Shown: positions 15,630 through 24,457 of the stretch, in pieces
Numbering within the stretch: position 1 is the first letter of the stretch
Layout of the letters: every line of letters begins with the position of its first letter
Assembly (NCBI RefSeq): GCF_003990975.1
Contig: NZ_RZJR01000024.1
Span: 1 to 50,963 of the forward strand
Origin: Cohnella sp. AR92
Lineage (GTDB): Bacteria; Bacillota; Bacilli; Paenibacillales; Paenibacillaceae
DNA length: 50,963 nucleotides
Reading direction: 5' to 3'
Position numbers and translations under genes: made by a program
Notes under the pieces: generated by a model
What the model was told of the DNA's origin: nothing
What the model saw: the letters and a program-made list of their open reading frames with translations, nothing else
The model's database searches: none

Positions 15630-16976
15630 CTAAATAACCGCGTTCCCCGGCTCTTCGTAATCCTCTTCGGCGAGCTCCGCTCCCCTCTGGACCTCCATGA
15701 TCTCCATGCGGGTATGCGCCAGCAGGGTATGCTCCGTGTCCGGCGGGATCAGCAGCGTATCCCCCTCCCGCACCATCCGCCGCACTCCGTTCAGGGATAC
15801 CTCTCCTTCTCCATACAGAACCAGCCACAGTTCCTCCCGCTGATGATGCAGGTGGCTCGGGATTCTTTTGCCGGGATGGATGTTCATTCGCCTTGTCAGC
15901 ATCTCCGATTGCGGCTCGTAATGGTTATAATCCACGACCCGGTACCAGCCCCACGGGCATTCCTCGTACATCGGTCGCTGCTCGAGCGTAAGCAATTCCT
16001 TAAGCCTAGGGCTCGCGGCCTTGTCGGAGACAAGGATCCCGTCTGGGCTGACCGCCACCACGGCATCCGAGATGCCGAGCACCGCCACGGGAATATCGAG
16101 CTCGTTGATGAGGTGAGTGTTGCGGCTGTCCGAAGAGAGGATTCCCTTGCCGATCAGCCTGGCGTCCATCTCCTCCGTCAGCGTATTCCAGGTTCCAAGG
16201 TCCTTCCAGTTGCCGTGATACGGAAGCACGGAGATGCTTCGGGTCCGCTCGACGACCTGGTGGTCGAAGCTGATCCTCGGAAGCTGCTCATAGCGGGCCC
16301 TCAGCTCCGCATAGTCGGTAGGCAGCCCCAGATTCTCGAGATGGTCCAGGATCCAACCGATCTGGAAGGCGAACACCCCGCAATTCCACAGAGCTCCCTG
16401 CTTCAGCAGCCGGGCCGCTTGCTCCTCCGTCGGCTTCTCTTGGAAGTGGCTGACCCGCAGATTGGCGCCGATCGCCTGCTCCGGATCGAATTGAGGAACG
16501 ATATAGCCGTATTTGGAGGAGGGAATCGTCGGCTCGACCCCGATCAACGCCAGCTCCACCTTGCCGCTCTGAACGACATGCCTCAGCTCCATCACCTTGG
16601 AGAAGAAGTGGTCGTCCACGTGGGAGTCCACGGGAAGAACGGCGACCGCTTCGTACATGCTGACTCCTTCCACGCTGTACAGATAAGACGCCGATAAGGC
16701 AATGGCGGGAAAAGTATCCCTGCGTTCAGGCTCGATCACAAGAGGAACGGAGGAACCGATCTGGCTGTATAGAATGTCCGCTTGGGCACGGCTTGTCGCC
16801 ACGATCGCGTTCGCTTGAAGGTCCGCTTGCTGCAGCTGTCTCCAGACCCGTTGGATCATCGACTCCGGGTTCCCCTCGGGGTCCGTCAGCACCTTCAGGA
16901 ATTGCTTCGACCTGGAATCGTTGGACAGCGGCCACAGCCTTCTGCCCGAACCTCCAGATAACAGAATGATTCTCAT
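15630..16976 (-). CDS. manC: Mannose-1-phosphate guanylyltransferase (cupin-fused type)
   Basis: Makes GDP-mannose from mannose-1-phosphate and GTP for polysaccharide synthesis. The 448-residue protein has the nucleotidyltransferase motif IILLSGGSGRRLWPLSND at the N-terminus and the FQEKP substrate motif near 170. The C-terminal cupin domain (IPSHLHHQREELWLVLYGEG, then LLIPPDTEHTL) is typical of bifunctional ManC/AlgA-type proteins, where it has mannose-6-phosphate isomerase activity. Whether this short protein is bifunctional is not certain. GAGGTGA precedes ATG 16976. It is separated from the exopolysaccharide arm by a terminator-like hairpin and appears monocistronic. Confidence 0.93.
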   Translation of the reverse strand: MRIILLSGGSGRRLWPLSNDSRSKQFLKVLTDPEGNPESMIQRVWRQLQQADLQANAIVATSRAQADILYSQIGSSVPLVIEPERRDTFPAIALSASYLYSVEGVSMYEAVAVLPVDSHVDDHFFSKVMELRHVVQSGKVELALIGVEPTIPSSKYGYIVPQFDPEQAIGANLRVSHFQEKPTEEQAARLLKQGALWNCGVFAFQIGWILDHLENLGLPTDYAELRARYEQLPRISFDHQVVERTRSISVLPYHGNWKDLGTWNTLTEEMDARLIGKGILSSDSRNTHLINELDIPVAVLGISDAVVAVSPDGILVSDKAASPRLKELLTLEQRPMYEECPWGWYRVVDYNHYEPQSEMLTRRMNIHPGKRIPSHLHHQREELWLVLYGEGEVSLNGVRRMVREGDTLLIPPDTEHTLLAHTRMEIMEVQRGAELAEEDYEEPGNAVI

Positions 16977-17020
16977 CGTTTCACCTCGCGAATCGGTATC
17001 GAGACGGGGTCAGAAACCAT

Positions 17021-17050
17021 CTATTATTCATACCGACGAAGCAGGTGCAA
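17021..17050 (-). promoter_or_regulatory. Candidate sigma-A promoter of manC
   Basis: Minus-strand TTGCAC (17045-17050), 18-base spacer, TAATAG (17021-17026), about 45 bases before the manC start. Moderate consensus match. Confidence 0.4.
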
Positions 17051-17064
17051 TATGATTAGCCAAG

Positions 17065-17107
17065 CTAAATAAAACACTCACGATCCCATCATCCCATAAA
17101 TTGTGAG
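17065..17107 (-). terminator. Weak terminator after the VanZ-like gene
   Basis: CTCAC (17103-17107 on the minus strand) pairs with GTGAG (17077-17081), plus AT/AT with one mismatch, followed by TGTTTTATTT. It would close the minus-arm exopolysaccharide operon. Confidence 0.45.
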
Positions 17108-17116
17108 GACAAGATC

Positions 17117-17617
17117 TCAGCGGAATTTAAGTTTAATGGAAACTAGTAGGACTAGTCCGATAGATAAGCTTGCTCCGAGCAGATCGACACCTACGTCGAG
17201 AATCGTAGAAGTTCGATTCGCCACATGGGACTGGTTCGACTCATCCGCTAGAGCAACGGCTACCGCTAATGCAAGTGCGCCGACGCTGCGCTTCCCCTTG
17301 CCGTTCATTCGATAAAGCAGCAGGTAGAGCAGCAGGCCAAGCAGTCCATACTCGAACATATGGGCTCCTTTGCGAATGAAAAATTCGATAAAACCATAAG
17401 GGTTGTCTTTGCCGGACACTATCCCATTATGATAACGAAAGCTTATATCCGGGACGACTCTCTCCGCTACGTTTTCCGGGATCAGCTTTTTGAGTTCGGG
17501 CTTAATATCTTGTTGTTGATAAGGTTGAGAAGAAAAACCGAAAATCATGAAGAGCCAACCAATTAGAATGATCGGGAGTAGAAGTCTCCATGTTCGTATG
17601 AGTCGCACTCTCTTCAT
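17117..17617 (-). CDS. VanZ family membrane protein
   Basis: Integral membrane protein of 166 residues with about four hydrophobic segments. VanZ-family features are the RKGAHMFEYGLLGLLLY segment and the later DESNQSHVANRTSTILDVG motif (the family pattern DExxQ...R.....D). VanZ proteins alter teicoplanin susceptibility by an unknown route and are common in surface-polymer loci. ATG 17617 is chosen with AAGGAGG upstream; the ribosome binding site overlaps the end of ugd, so it is probably the last gene of that operon. The precise function here is unknown. Confidence 0.88.
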   Translation of the reverse strand: MKRVRLIRTWRLLLPIILIGWLFMIFGFSSQPYQQQDIKPELKKLIPENVAERVVPDISFRYHNGIVSGKDNPYGFIEFFIRKGAHMFEYGLLGLLLYLLLYRMNGKGKRSVGALALAVAVALADESNQSHVANRTSTILDVGVDLLGASLSIGLVLLVSIKLKFR

Positions 17618-17633
17618 TCCATAGTATCCCTCC

Positions 17634-18797
17634 TTAATCCCTGCTGAACAAATCTCTCGTGTATACTTTATCCGCCACATCCGCCAACTCTTCGGACAAA
17701 CGGTTCGCGACGATGACATCCGACTTTTCTTTAAACCGTTCGAAATCTTTAAATACCTTGGAATTAAAATAGTCCCCTTCCAAAGCCGGCTCGTATACGA
17801 TAACTTCGATCCCTTTCGCTTTTATGCGTTTCATAACCCCTTGAATGGCCGATTGCCGGAAGTTATCCGAATCCATCTTCATGGTAAGCCGATAAATTCC
17901 GACTACCTTGGGGTTTCTATTAATGATCATTTCCGCGATATGATCTTTGCGAGTTCGATTAGCTTCAACGATAGCTGACATGATATTCTGAGGAACATCG
18001 GAATAGTTCGCGAGCAGTTGCCTCGTATCCTTAGGCAAACAATAGCCGCCGTATCCAAAGGACGGGTTGTTATAGTGATCTCCGATGCGCGGATCCAAAC
18101 TGACGCCGTCAATGATCTGCTTCGTGTTGAGCCCTCTCACTTCCGCGTAAGAATCAAGCTCATTGAAGAAGGCCACCCTCATGGCCAAGTATGTATTGGC
18201 GAAGAGTTTAATGGCTTCGGCTTCCGTCGAGCCCGTAAACAGGACAGGTATATCCCTCTTAATGGCCCCCTGCACAAGTAAATTCGCAAAAACTTCAGCC
18301 CGTTCCGACTGCTCGCCCACGACTACTCTGGAAGGATAAAGATTATCGTATAAGGCTTTGCCTTCTCTAAGAAATTCCGGCGAGAAAATAATATTGTTCG
18401 TCTCGAACTTCTCTCTCACAAGCTGAGTGTACCCAACGGGGACCGTAGACTTAATAACCATTACGGCATTGGGGTTAATCGACAACGCCGTAGCAATAAC
18501 CGCTTCAACGCTTCTTGTATTGAAGTAGTTCTTGTCCGGGTCATAGTTCGTCGGCGTCGAGATAATGACATAGTCCGCGTCCTTGTAAGCGAGATAATTG
18601 TCCGTCGTCCCGATCAAGTTCAATTCCTTGTTGTCAAGGTAGTCTTGAATCTCCTTATCGATAATCGGCGACTTCCTCGCATTGATCATATCGACTTTTT
18701 CTTGAATGATGTCAAGTGCGATGACTTCGTTGTGCTGGGCGAGTAGCACTGCGTTCGATAGGCCTACATACCCGGTTCCGGCTATGGTGATTTTCAT
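17634..18797 (-). CDS. ugd: UDP-glucose/nucleotide-sugar 6-dehydrogenase
   Basis: NAD-dependent oxidation of UDP-glucose to UDP-glucuronate, giving an acidic sugar donor for exopolysaccharide. The 387-residue product is of the short Ugd type. It has the Rossmann motif IAGTGYVGLSNAVLLAQ, KSTVPVGYT, SPEFLREG (about 139-146) and the catalytic cysteine motif FGYGGYCLPKDT (Cys about 253). GGAGGG precedes ATG 18797. It follows the Wzy-like gene by four bases. Other nucleotide-sugar dehydrogenases share these motifs, so exact substrate is inferred from GalU in the same locus. Confidence 0.93.
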   Translation of the reverse strand: MKITIAGTGYVGLSNAVLLAQHNEVIALDIIQEKVDMINARKSPIIDKEIQDYLDNKELNLIGTTDNYLAYKDADYVIISTPTNYDPDKNYFNTRSVEAVIATALSINPNAVMVIKSTVPVGYTQLVREKFETNNIIFSPEFLREGKALYDNLYPSRVVVGEQSERAEVFANLLVQGAIKRDIPVLFTGSTEAEAIKLFANTYLAMRVAFFNELDSYAEVRGLNTKQIIDGVSLDPRIGDHYNNPSFGYGGYCLPKDTRQLLANYSDVPQNIMSAIVEANRTRKDHIAEMIINRNPKVVGIYRLTMKMDSDNFRQSAIQGVMKRIKAKGIEVIVYEPALEGDYFNSKVFKDFERFKEKSDVIVANRLSEELADVADKVYTRDLFSRD

Positions 18798-18801
18798 AAG
18801 A

Positions 18802-20181
18802 TTACCCTCCCGCTATACGCTCATATTCCGGCGGACTCGATTTACTTCCCAGCCGCGCTTGCCGATGCGCGAAGAAATAGGCAAGAAGATAGAACAGAGC
18901 ATAGATGTCGATTGTCTTGACACCGAATGAGTTCATCGCGGATAGGGCAATTAACATAATGATTACAAAGTACTTGAAGTCGACGCGCCTGATAACGACA
19001 TACAGATAGGCAAGGAACAAAAGGATGAAATAGCTGACTTCAAAGAACAAGATAATCCATGGATTCTCCAGATATACTTTCTCATAACGGGAATTGTACA
19101 GGGCAATCGTACTTGTCGCCCCTCCCAACCCAAGCATCTGGAAGGAGAATAGATGGTGCAGGAAATAATTAATAAACAAAAATCGCGCTTGCGTGGACTC
19201 CCCGGCGTTGTTAAAGCGATTAATGATCGTCTGGCCTAAAGGCGAGAAGAGCATGCCCAGAACAAGCAAGACGGCTGGCACCAGGAAGTACAAGTATTTC
19301 TTAAAGAATGCCCAGCCCGTTTCCTTGATGGAGTTGTTATACAGCAGGACAAAGAAGGACAGAAGGAAAATGCTTCGCGAGCCGGATGCAAGCAAATCTA
19401 CCATGAAGAGCAGCAGGATTCCGTACTTTAAATAAGCGTTGCGAATGTTGGTTTGAACAAGAATCATCGCGAATAGGAACATGATGGCGTTATCAAGCGG
19501 ATGACCGATCGAGGTCTTGATCCGATATCCCTCGTGATAAGAGCCTTCGATCCAGGTCGGGGTCTCCGTATCGTAGATGGTTTGCAGCGGAGTCGCCTGA
19601 TTGATGTATTCGACAACGCCCCATATTCCCATCAGAACCATGACGACAATCAAGACATTCGTGAACAATCGCAGCTTGTGTAAGTCGTATTTCTTCTGGC
19701 TGTAAATGAAGTAGAAGAAGGACAGCGGCCCGAGGTAATTCTGATTGAAGTAGCTTACCCCGCTAAGTCCTCTCTTCCAAAGCGTTATGCCCAGGAAGAC
19801 GACGAAGATCGCTACAGTAAGTTTTGCAACGCGATCCCATACGAATTTGCCGCGCAAAACATCCTCGAGAAGCGTCAAATAAACAAGCACCAGCAGCGAT
19901 AGAACCAGCGGATGAATCTTGATCGGATTTAGACCGTTATGGTCATAGAAGTCGAGTAAGAAGATCTGCCCGACAAGCACAAGAGCGACAGTGACAATCG
20001 GGATCAGGAACAGGAACGACATCTCCCTGCCGAACCGCCGAACCAGCAAGTAGTAAAAGACACCCAGCAATAGGTAGACAAGATAAACGTAGAAGTGAGT
20101 ACTCAGGAGATACGCGAAGAGGGCGCCGATCAGGAGCGGCGTTACGGCCAGCGTGGCCCCCCGTCTGATGGACAAGTTCAT
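18802..20181 (-). CDS. Polysaccharide polymerase/O-antigen-ligase-like membrane protein
   Basis: A 459-residue protein with about 12 hydrophobic segments and a large central extracellular loop (roughly residues 185-225, containing YINQATPLQTIYDTETPTW). This is the layout of Wzy polymerases and WaaL-type ligases. It would join repeat units on the outer face of the membrane. Its start overlaps the Wzz-type gene by four bases (ATGA), and polymerase with chain-length protein is a usual pairing. The C-terminal tail is short and charged. No specific catalytic residue can be assigned from one sequence. Confidence 0.82.
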   Translation of the reverse strand: MNLSIRRGATLAVTPLLIGALFAYLLSTHFYVYLVYLLLGVFYYLLVRRFGREMSFLFLIPIVTVALVLVGQIFLLDFYDHNGLNPIKIHPLVLSLLVLVYLTLLEDVLRGKFVWDRVAKLTVAIFVVFLGITLWKRGLSGVSYFNQNYLGPLSFFYFIYSQKKYDLHKLRLFTNVLIVVMVLMGIWGVVEYINQATPLQTIYDTETPTWIEGSYHEGYRIKTSIGHPLDNAIMFLFAMILVQTNIRNAYLKYGILLLFMVDLLASGSRSIFLLSFFVLLYNNSIKETGWAFFKKYLYFLVPAVLLVLGMLFSPLGQTIINRFNNAGESTQARFLFINYFLHHLFSFQMLGLGGATSTIALYNSRYEKVYLENPWIILFFEVSYFILLFLAYLYVVIRRVDFKYFVIIMLIALSAMNSFGVKTIDIYALFYLLAYFFAHRQARLGSKSSPPEYERIAGG

Positions 20182-20834
20182 AAATTCACCTTCAAGAGCG
20201 AGATTCGAGCGGTTTGCATCGAGAGAATCAATCCAGTCAATAGCCCAACGATGATTGATAATGTCATGTACTGTACCGGTTTGGGGGAATCGGCAGACTT
20301 CGGAACTTCCGCTTCCTTTATCGGAATGATGAGGTCCTGTGCTGTAAGCTTGGTCGCAAACGATTGAAACGTCTTATTGACCGTGTTAGACAAGATGGCG
20401 GCATGCTCCGGGCTGCTATCGTATCCGATGATGTTGAGGACTCGGGTATCACTGCGAAAAGTGACGTCCACGTTCTGGTGCAGATCCTCGAGAGTAATGC
20501 CTCGCGCCCACTCATATTCGCTGTTTAGTCGGGCTTCAACCTGCTCCAGGAACTCATTCGACAGAATTATGCTCTGGAAGTCGTTCGCTAATGCCGCTCC
20601 AGCCAGTAAGTCTAGAATCAACTCGGGCGGATCCCCGTGATCGTTGTTAAGTTCCGCTAGAGGAGGCTGGTTCAGAATCATGAAGCTGGACACGGCCTCG
20701 TATCGGGCCTCGGCGACAAAGAAGGTGAAATACCCGCCAATAACCGCGGTTACCGCGATGCTCCATGCGATGATTGCCAAGCTTCGAATGATTCTCCCAG
20801 ATCGGGATTGTACCTGGTTAGACAACTGGACCAT
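20178..20834 (-). CDS. Wzz/YveK-type chain-length or capsule co-polymerase protein
   Basis: A 218-residue protein with two membrane segments near the ends (SLAIIAWSIAVTAVIGGYF and YMTLSIIVGLLTGLILS) around an extracytoplasmic domain with RVLNIIGYDSSPEHAAILSN, the Wzz-like pattern. It lacks the long coiled coil and tyrosine kinase part of proteobacterial Wzc. In Bacillota such proteins usually pair with a separate BY-kinase, which is not in this window. ATG 20834 is jammed against AAAAGG, so a TTG nine bases downstream (20825) may be the true start. Confidence 0.82.
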   Translation of the reverse strand: MVQLSNQVQSRSGRIIRSLAIIAWSIAVTAVIGGYFTFFVAEARYEAVSSFMILNQPPLAELNNDHGDPPELILDLLAGAALANDFQSIILSNEFLEQVEARLNSEYEWARGITLEDLHQNVDVTFRSDTRVLNIIGYDSSPEHAAILSNTVNKTFQSFATKLTAQDLIIPIKEAEVPKSADSPKPVQYMTLSIIVGLLTGLILSMQTARISLLKVNL

Positions 20835-20881
20835 CCTTTTATGTAAGGTGACAAATGCTCATTTCCATAACCGCACGTCTT

Positions 20882-20892
20882 ATCATACCATA
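20882..20892 (-). promoter_or_regulatory. Candidate extended minus-10 promoter for the Wzz-Wzy-Ugd-VanZ genes
   Basis: Minus-strand TATGG-TATGAT, with TATGAT at 20882-20887 and a TGG extension, about 50 bases before the Wzz-type gene. No good minus-35. The upstream terminator at 20962-20992 makes an independent promoter here necessary. Confidence 0.45.
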
Positions 20893-20961
20893 ATCAGGGT
20901 ATAAATGACTGTTTTTACAAAGAGATTCGTCGAATATTGTTAGAAATGGAACTCTTCATAC

Positions 20962-20992
20962 AAAAGAGCTTCTGGGATCTCCAGAAGCTCTT
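20962..20992 (-). terminator. Intrinsic terminator of the xylanase pair
   Basis: Minus-strand hairpin AAGAGCTTCTGG / CCAGAAGCTCTT, 12-base stem with a short loop, followed by TTGT. Located about 10 bases beyond the stop codon. Confidence 0.8.
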
Positions 20993-21002
20993 GGCCTATC
21001 TT

Positions 21003-22121
21003 CTACTCTATGCCCTCCAGCTTCTCCAAGAAAGCTGTATATGCCGGTTTGGAATTATAGGAGTTATCGAACAACAGAGGGTACTCGTTCTGACCCGTAT
21101 AATTCGGCAGCCAGCTCTGGTTGTCTTTGAGCCCCCAAATGACGATCGATTTGACGCTCGGAGTATCCATCACAACGTCCATGATATTCCGGTAAACGTC
21201 GGCTTGGGCCTCTAGCATGTTTTGTTCTGCTCCATCGAAGGTATGAGTGATGACGTCGAATTCCGTAATGTCGGTATCTACTCCAAGCTTTCCGAAGCGA
21301 TTCAGATTCTGCTTCATCAACTCGTAGTTGACTCCAGGGATTTTCAAATGAGTCTGGAAGCCGACGCCGTCGATAGGGATCCCCCGTTGCTTCATGCTCT
21401 TCACCATCCCGAAGATGGCATCCGAACGCGGATTGGCTACTTCTGTATCGAAGTCGTTGTAGAACAGTTTGGCATTCGGATCGGCTTCGTGGGCGAATTG
21501 GAACGCGAGATCAATATATTCGGGACCAATGTTGGTATACCAGATACTCGGACGGTAATCTCCATTCTGATAGAAAGCTTCGTTCACGACATCCCAGGCA
21601 TAAATTCTGCCCTTGAAGTGAGACACCGTAGTCGTGATATGATCCCTCAGAATCTCGATCCATTCGTCCCTGCTGTACTGGCCGCTTGTAATCCAGTCCG
21701 GCAGCGACTGATGCCAGACCAGCGCATGCCCCCGGACGAGCATATCATTCTTCTCCGCATAATCGACGATCTTATCCGCTTCCGTGAAGTTAAAGGCGCC
21801 TCGCTGCGGCTGAATCTGGCCAATCTTCATCTGGTATTCCGCAGTAAGAATATTGAAGTTGTGCTCTACTACGGAAGAGTAAGTCTTATCGTTAAGATAC
21901 CAGGATTGAGTGGCGATTCCGATTAATTTCCCTTGCTTCTTCGCGGCCTCGCGCAAGGATGGCCCGCTCTGCTGCGTATTCACCTTGTTGGCAAGCTGAT
22001 CCGACACCGAATTAGCCAGGTCGATCAAACTCCGGGGAAGAAACAAATTTACGGCCAGCAGTACGGCGACTCCGGCTTTCCAATAGTTTTTTTGCCAGTA
22101 GGCTTTAGATCCGAATCTCAA
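21003..22121 (-). CDS. Membrane-anchored GH10 endo-beta-xylanase-like hydrolase (second of pair)
   Basis: Glycoside hydrolase family 10, which cleaves beta-1,4-xylan-type backbones. In the 372-residue protein the acid/base Glu is about 181 (WDVVNEAFY) and the nucleophile Glu about 287 (DTDITEFD). GHALVWHQ and IWGLKDNQSW complete the barrel signature. An N-terminal hydrophobic segment after basic residues (WKAGVAVLLAVNLFL) has no clear cleavage site, so the enzyme may stay anchored outside the membrane. It lies 26 bases after a close paralogue and in the middle of an exopolysaccharide locus. It may act on that polymer, for release or trimming, and not on plant xylan. Confidence 0.92.
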   Translation of the reverse strand: MRFGSKAYWQKNYWKAGVAVLLAVNLFLPRSLIDLANSVSDQLANKVNTQQSGPSLREAAKKQGKLIGIATQSWYLNDKTYSSVVEHNFNILTAEYQMKIGQIQPQRGAFNFTEADKIVDYAEKNDMLVRGHALVWHQSLPDWITSGQYSRDEWIEILRDHITTTVSHFKGRIYAWDVVNEAFYQNGDYRPSIWYTNIGPEYIDLAFQFAHEADPNAKLFYNDFDTEVANPRSDAIFGMVKSMKQRGIPIDGVGFQTHLKIPGVNYELMKQNLNRFGKLGVDTDITEFDVITHTFDGAEQNMLEAQADVYRNIMDVVMDTPSVKSIVIWGLKDNQSWLPNYTGQNEYPLLFDNSYNSKPAYTAFLEKLEGIE

Positions 22122-22147
22122 GGCCTAATACCTCCTATACAGTCCGA

Positions 22148-23257
22148 TTATCTTTTTACTAGGTTGAGAAGGGCAGTGTAGGCCGGTTTCGGATTGTAGT
22201 CGTTGTCGAACAGCAACGGATATTCCTGGTATCCCGTATCAGTGTTCAACCAGCTGTGATCGTCTCGAAGGCCCCAGACGACGAACGATTTGGCGCTCGG
22301 AAGCTTGAGGAACATGTTAAAGACGTTCTTGTAAACTTCCGCTTCAGCCGCCAATTTCTGCTCGTGGGTTCCCTGGAACGTATGCGTTACAACGTCCATC
22401 TCGGTGATGTCGGTATCCAGACCAAGAGCCGCGAATCTCTTAAAGTTGGCTTGCATGTCGTTGTAGTTTACGCCATTGATCGCCAGATGGGTTTGGAAGC
22501 CGATTCCGTCGATAGGGACCCCTTTGGCTTTAAGCGATTTGATCATGTTGTAGATTGCATTCGATTTCTCGTTCGTGACTTCGGCATCGAAGTCATTGTA
22601 GAACAGCTTGACGTTCGGATCCGCCGCGCGGGCGAAACGGAAGGCCATCTCGATATATTCGGGGCCGATGTTGGTGTACCAGACAGAAGGACGGTAGTCT
22701 CCGTTCGTGTAGAAGGCTTCGTTCACGACGTCCCAGGCGTAAATCTTCCCCTTGAAATGACGAACCGTCTGCGTAATATGGTTCTTTAGAATCTCGATCC
22801 ATTGATCTCGAGAATAATTGCCATTCTCCACCCATGACGGCAAAGCGTCGTGCCATATCAACGTATGACCTCGAACAAGCTTATTGTTCTTCTTCGCCCA
22901 ATTGACAAAGTCGTCGGCTTCGTTGAACCGGAACACGCCCTTCGTCGACTGAATTTCGCTCATCTTCATTTGATATTCGGGCGTAACCATGTCAAAATTG
23001 CTGTTCGCCACCTTAGAGTATTGGCCATCGGATAAGTACCAGGTTTGTGTGGCAACGCCGAAATGCTTGCCGCTGCTCAGATAACGGGTAAGGGTATCGC
23101 TGGTGCTCGTCTTGTTCGATTGGCGGACAGCATTGCTTAGCTTGTCGGCATATTGGGTTACATGGTCCATGATCGGAGTTTGAACAGCCAGGTTCAGTGC
23201 CAATAAGGTACCCAGAATGACTTTCCAATAATGCTTACTCCAAAAGCGTTTGTTCAT
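22148..23257 (-). CDS. Membrane-anchored GH10 endo-beta-xylanase-like hydrolase (first of pair)
   Basis: Close paralogue of the next gene; 369 residues from ATG 23257. Motifs are HTLIWHDALPSWV, acid/base Glu about 180 in WDVVNEAFY, nucleophile Glu about 286 in DTDITEMD, and VVWGLRDDHSWL. It has the same N-terminal layout, a basic stretch then one hydrophobic segment (WKVILGTLLALNLAVQ). ATG 23257 is preferred over an in-frame ATG seven codons upstream because GGGTGG lies at normal distance before it. A cyclic-di-GMP-I riboswitch with a terminator occupies its leader, so expression of both hydrolases should respond to cyclic di-GMP. Confidence 0.92.
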   Translation of the reverse strand: MNKRFWSKHYWKVILGTLLALNLAVQTPIMDHVTQYADKLSNAVRQSNKTSTSDTLTRYLSSGKHFGVATQTWYLSDGQYSKVANSNFDMVTPEYQMKMSEIQSTKGVFRFNEADDFVNWAKKNNKLVRGHTLIWHDALPSWVENGNYSRDQWIEILKNHITQTVRHFKGKIYAWDVVNEAFYTNGDYRPSVWYTNIGPEYIEMAFRFARAADPNVKLFYNDFDAEVTNEKSNAIYNMIKSLKAKGVPIDGIGFQTHLAINGVNYNDMQANFKRFAALGLDTDITEMDVVTHTFQGTHEQKLAAEAEVYKNVFNMFLKLPSAKSFVVWGLRDDHSWLNTDTGYQEYPLLFDNDYNPKPAYTALLNLVKR

Positions 23258-23288
23258 CTGCACCACCCTTTTCACCATAAAATTAGAA

Positions 23289-23445
23289 TAAAAAAGGGCT
23301 TATCCGAATTCTCTGCGGATAAGCCCTCTGCCGAAGACAGAAGTATTTCCCTTATCGGCAGCTGGCTGGCATGGCTCGTCGCCGAAGCCCCTATAGCTTT
23401 GCGTCCCCAACTTTCGGAAGGTTTGCCATTATCGATCTCGGAATA
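23289..23445 (-). ncRNA. Cyclic-di-GMP-I (GEMM) riboswitch with terminator platform
   Basis: Minus-strand sequence contains the ordered GEMM core: GGCAAACC (about 23420-23427), a GAAA-capped helix, GGGACGCAAAGC (about 23394-23406), an AGCC-closed second helix, and CCAGCCAGCTGCCGA (about 23355-23369). The helix under the GAAA loop has two non-pairing positions, so it is slightly irregular. Downstream is a strong terminator, AGGGCTTATCCG / CGGATAAGCCCT plus seven T (23289-23327). The segment GATAAG at the aptamer 3' edge can pair with CTTATC of the terminator's first arm or with CTTAT upstream of the aptamer, so an antiterminator is possible. It lies between galU and the first xylanase gene. 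Confidence 0.85.
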
Positions 23446-23503
23446 AGCTTTAAACCCATAATTAACCAGATTAACCGAATAAGAAATAGTTCCAAAGACT
23501 CAT

Positions 23504-24409
23504 TTATTGTGTTTTGGCTTGATTTTCTATAGGAATATTGTATTTTTCGAGCATTCTCTTCATATGTCCGATCAATTCGGGCCGAAGTTCATCCCGATTC
23601 AAGGCGAATTCAAGCAGAGTCTGAATGAACCCGAGCTTCTCTCCGACATCGTACCGGGTCCCGCTGAATTCATATGCATAGACCGCTTCGACCATATTTA
23701 AAGTCGCGATCGCGTCGGTCAATTGAATTTCGCCACCCGCACCGGGAGCCTGACTGTCGAGAATTTGAAAAATTCGCGGTGTCAGAACGTATCGGCCCAT
23801 AATGGCTAAATTAGAGGGGGCTTCATTGCGCTTCGGTTTCTCGACCAGACGGGTAACGCGGGTAATTTTCTCCTCGAGAGACATGCCGTCCACGATTCCG
23901 TACCGGGAAACATCCTCATTCGATACGTGCTGAACGCCAAGAACGGATACGCGATACTTGCTATATACATCGATAAGCTGCTGCAAGCAAGGACTTCCTT
24001 CTGATTCGACAATGTCGTCTCCCAGCAGAACGGCGAACGGCTCGTTTCCGATGAATTTGCGTGCACACCAGATAGCGTGTCCAAGTCCTTTCGGCTCGCT
24101 CTGGCGAATATAGTGGATGTTGCCTAGCTTCGTAGAAAGCTTTACTTGATCCAGAAGATCAAACTTCTTAGAATCGGCCAGAATCTTCTCGAGCTCCATA
24201 GAGCTGTCGAAGTGATCCTCGATCGCCCGCTTGCCCTTGCCCGTTACGATAATAATGTCTTCGATTCCGGAAGCGACGGCTTCTTCGACGATGTACTGAA
24301 TCGTCGGCTTGTCTACGATAGGCAGCATTTCCTTCGGCATCGCTTTGGTAGCGGGAAGGAAACGGGTTCCTAAACCCGCTGCAGGAATAATCGCTTTTTT
24401 GACGGTCAT
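23504..24409 (-). CDS. galU: UTP-glucose-1-phosphate uridylyltransferase
   Basis: Makes UDP-glucose from glucose-1-phosphate and UTP, feeding both glucosyl transfer and the Ugd reaction. The 301-residue protein has the classic N-terminus KKAIIPAAGLGTRFLPATKA with PKEMLPIVDKPTIQYIVEE, then LGDDIV, LVEKP and GAGGEIQLTDAI. Length is normal. It follows the sugar transferase gene by about 48 bases on the same strand and is probably co-transcribed with it. The next element downstream is the riboswitch, whose terminator would also end this transcript. Confidence 0.96.
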   Translation of the reverse strand: MTVKKAIIPAAGLGTRFLPATKAMPKEMLPIVDKPTIQYIVEEAVASGIEDIIIVTGKGKRAIEDHFDSSMELEKILADSKKFDLLDQVKLSTKLGNIHYIRQSEPKGLGHAIWCARKFIGNEPFAVLLGDDIVESEGSPCLQQLIDVYSKYRVSVLGVQHVSNEDVSRYGIVDGMSLEEKITRVTRLVEKPKRNEAPSNLAIMGRYVLTPRIFQILDSQAPGAGGEIQLTDAIATLNMVEAVYAYEFSGTRYDVGEKLGFIQTLLEFALNRDELRPELIGHMKRMLEKYNIPIENQAKTQ

Positions 24410-24457
24410 GTTCTCTCTCCATCTCTCTTTATTAATATGTTAGCAAAGAGTTTTCGG

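Noticed and set aside
22122..22147. A second cyclic-di-GMP riboswitch before the second xylanase gene
   Set aside because: Only 26 bases separate the two genes; both must share the one at 23289-23445.
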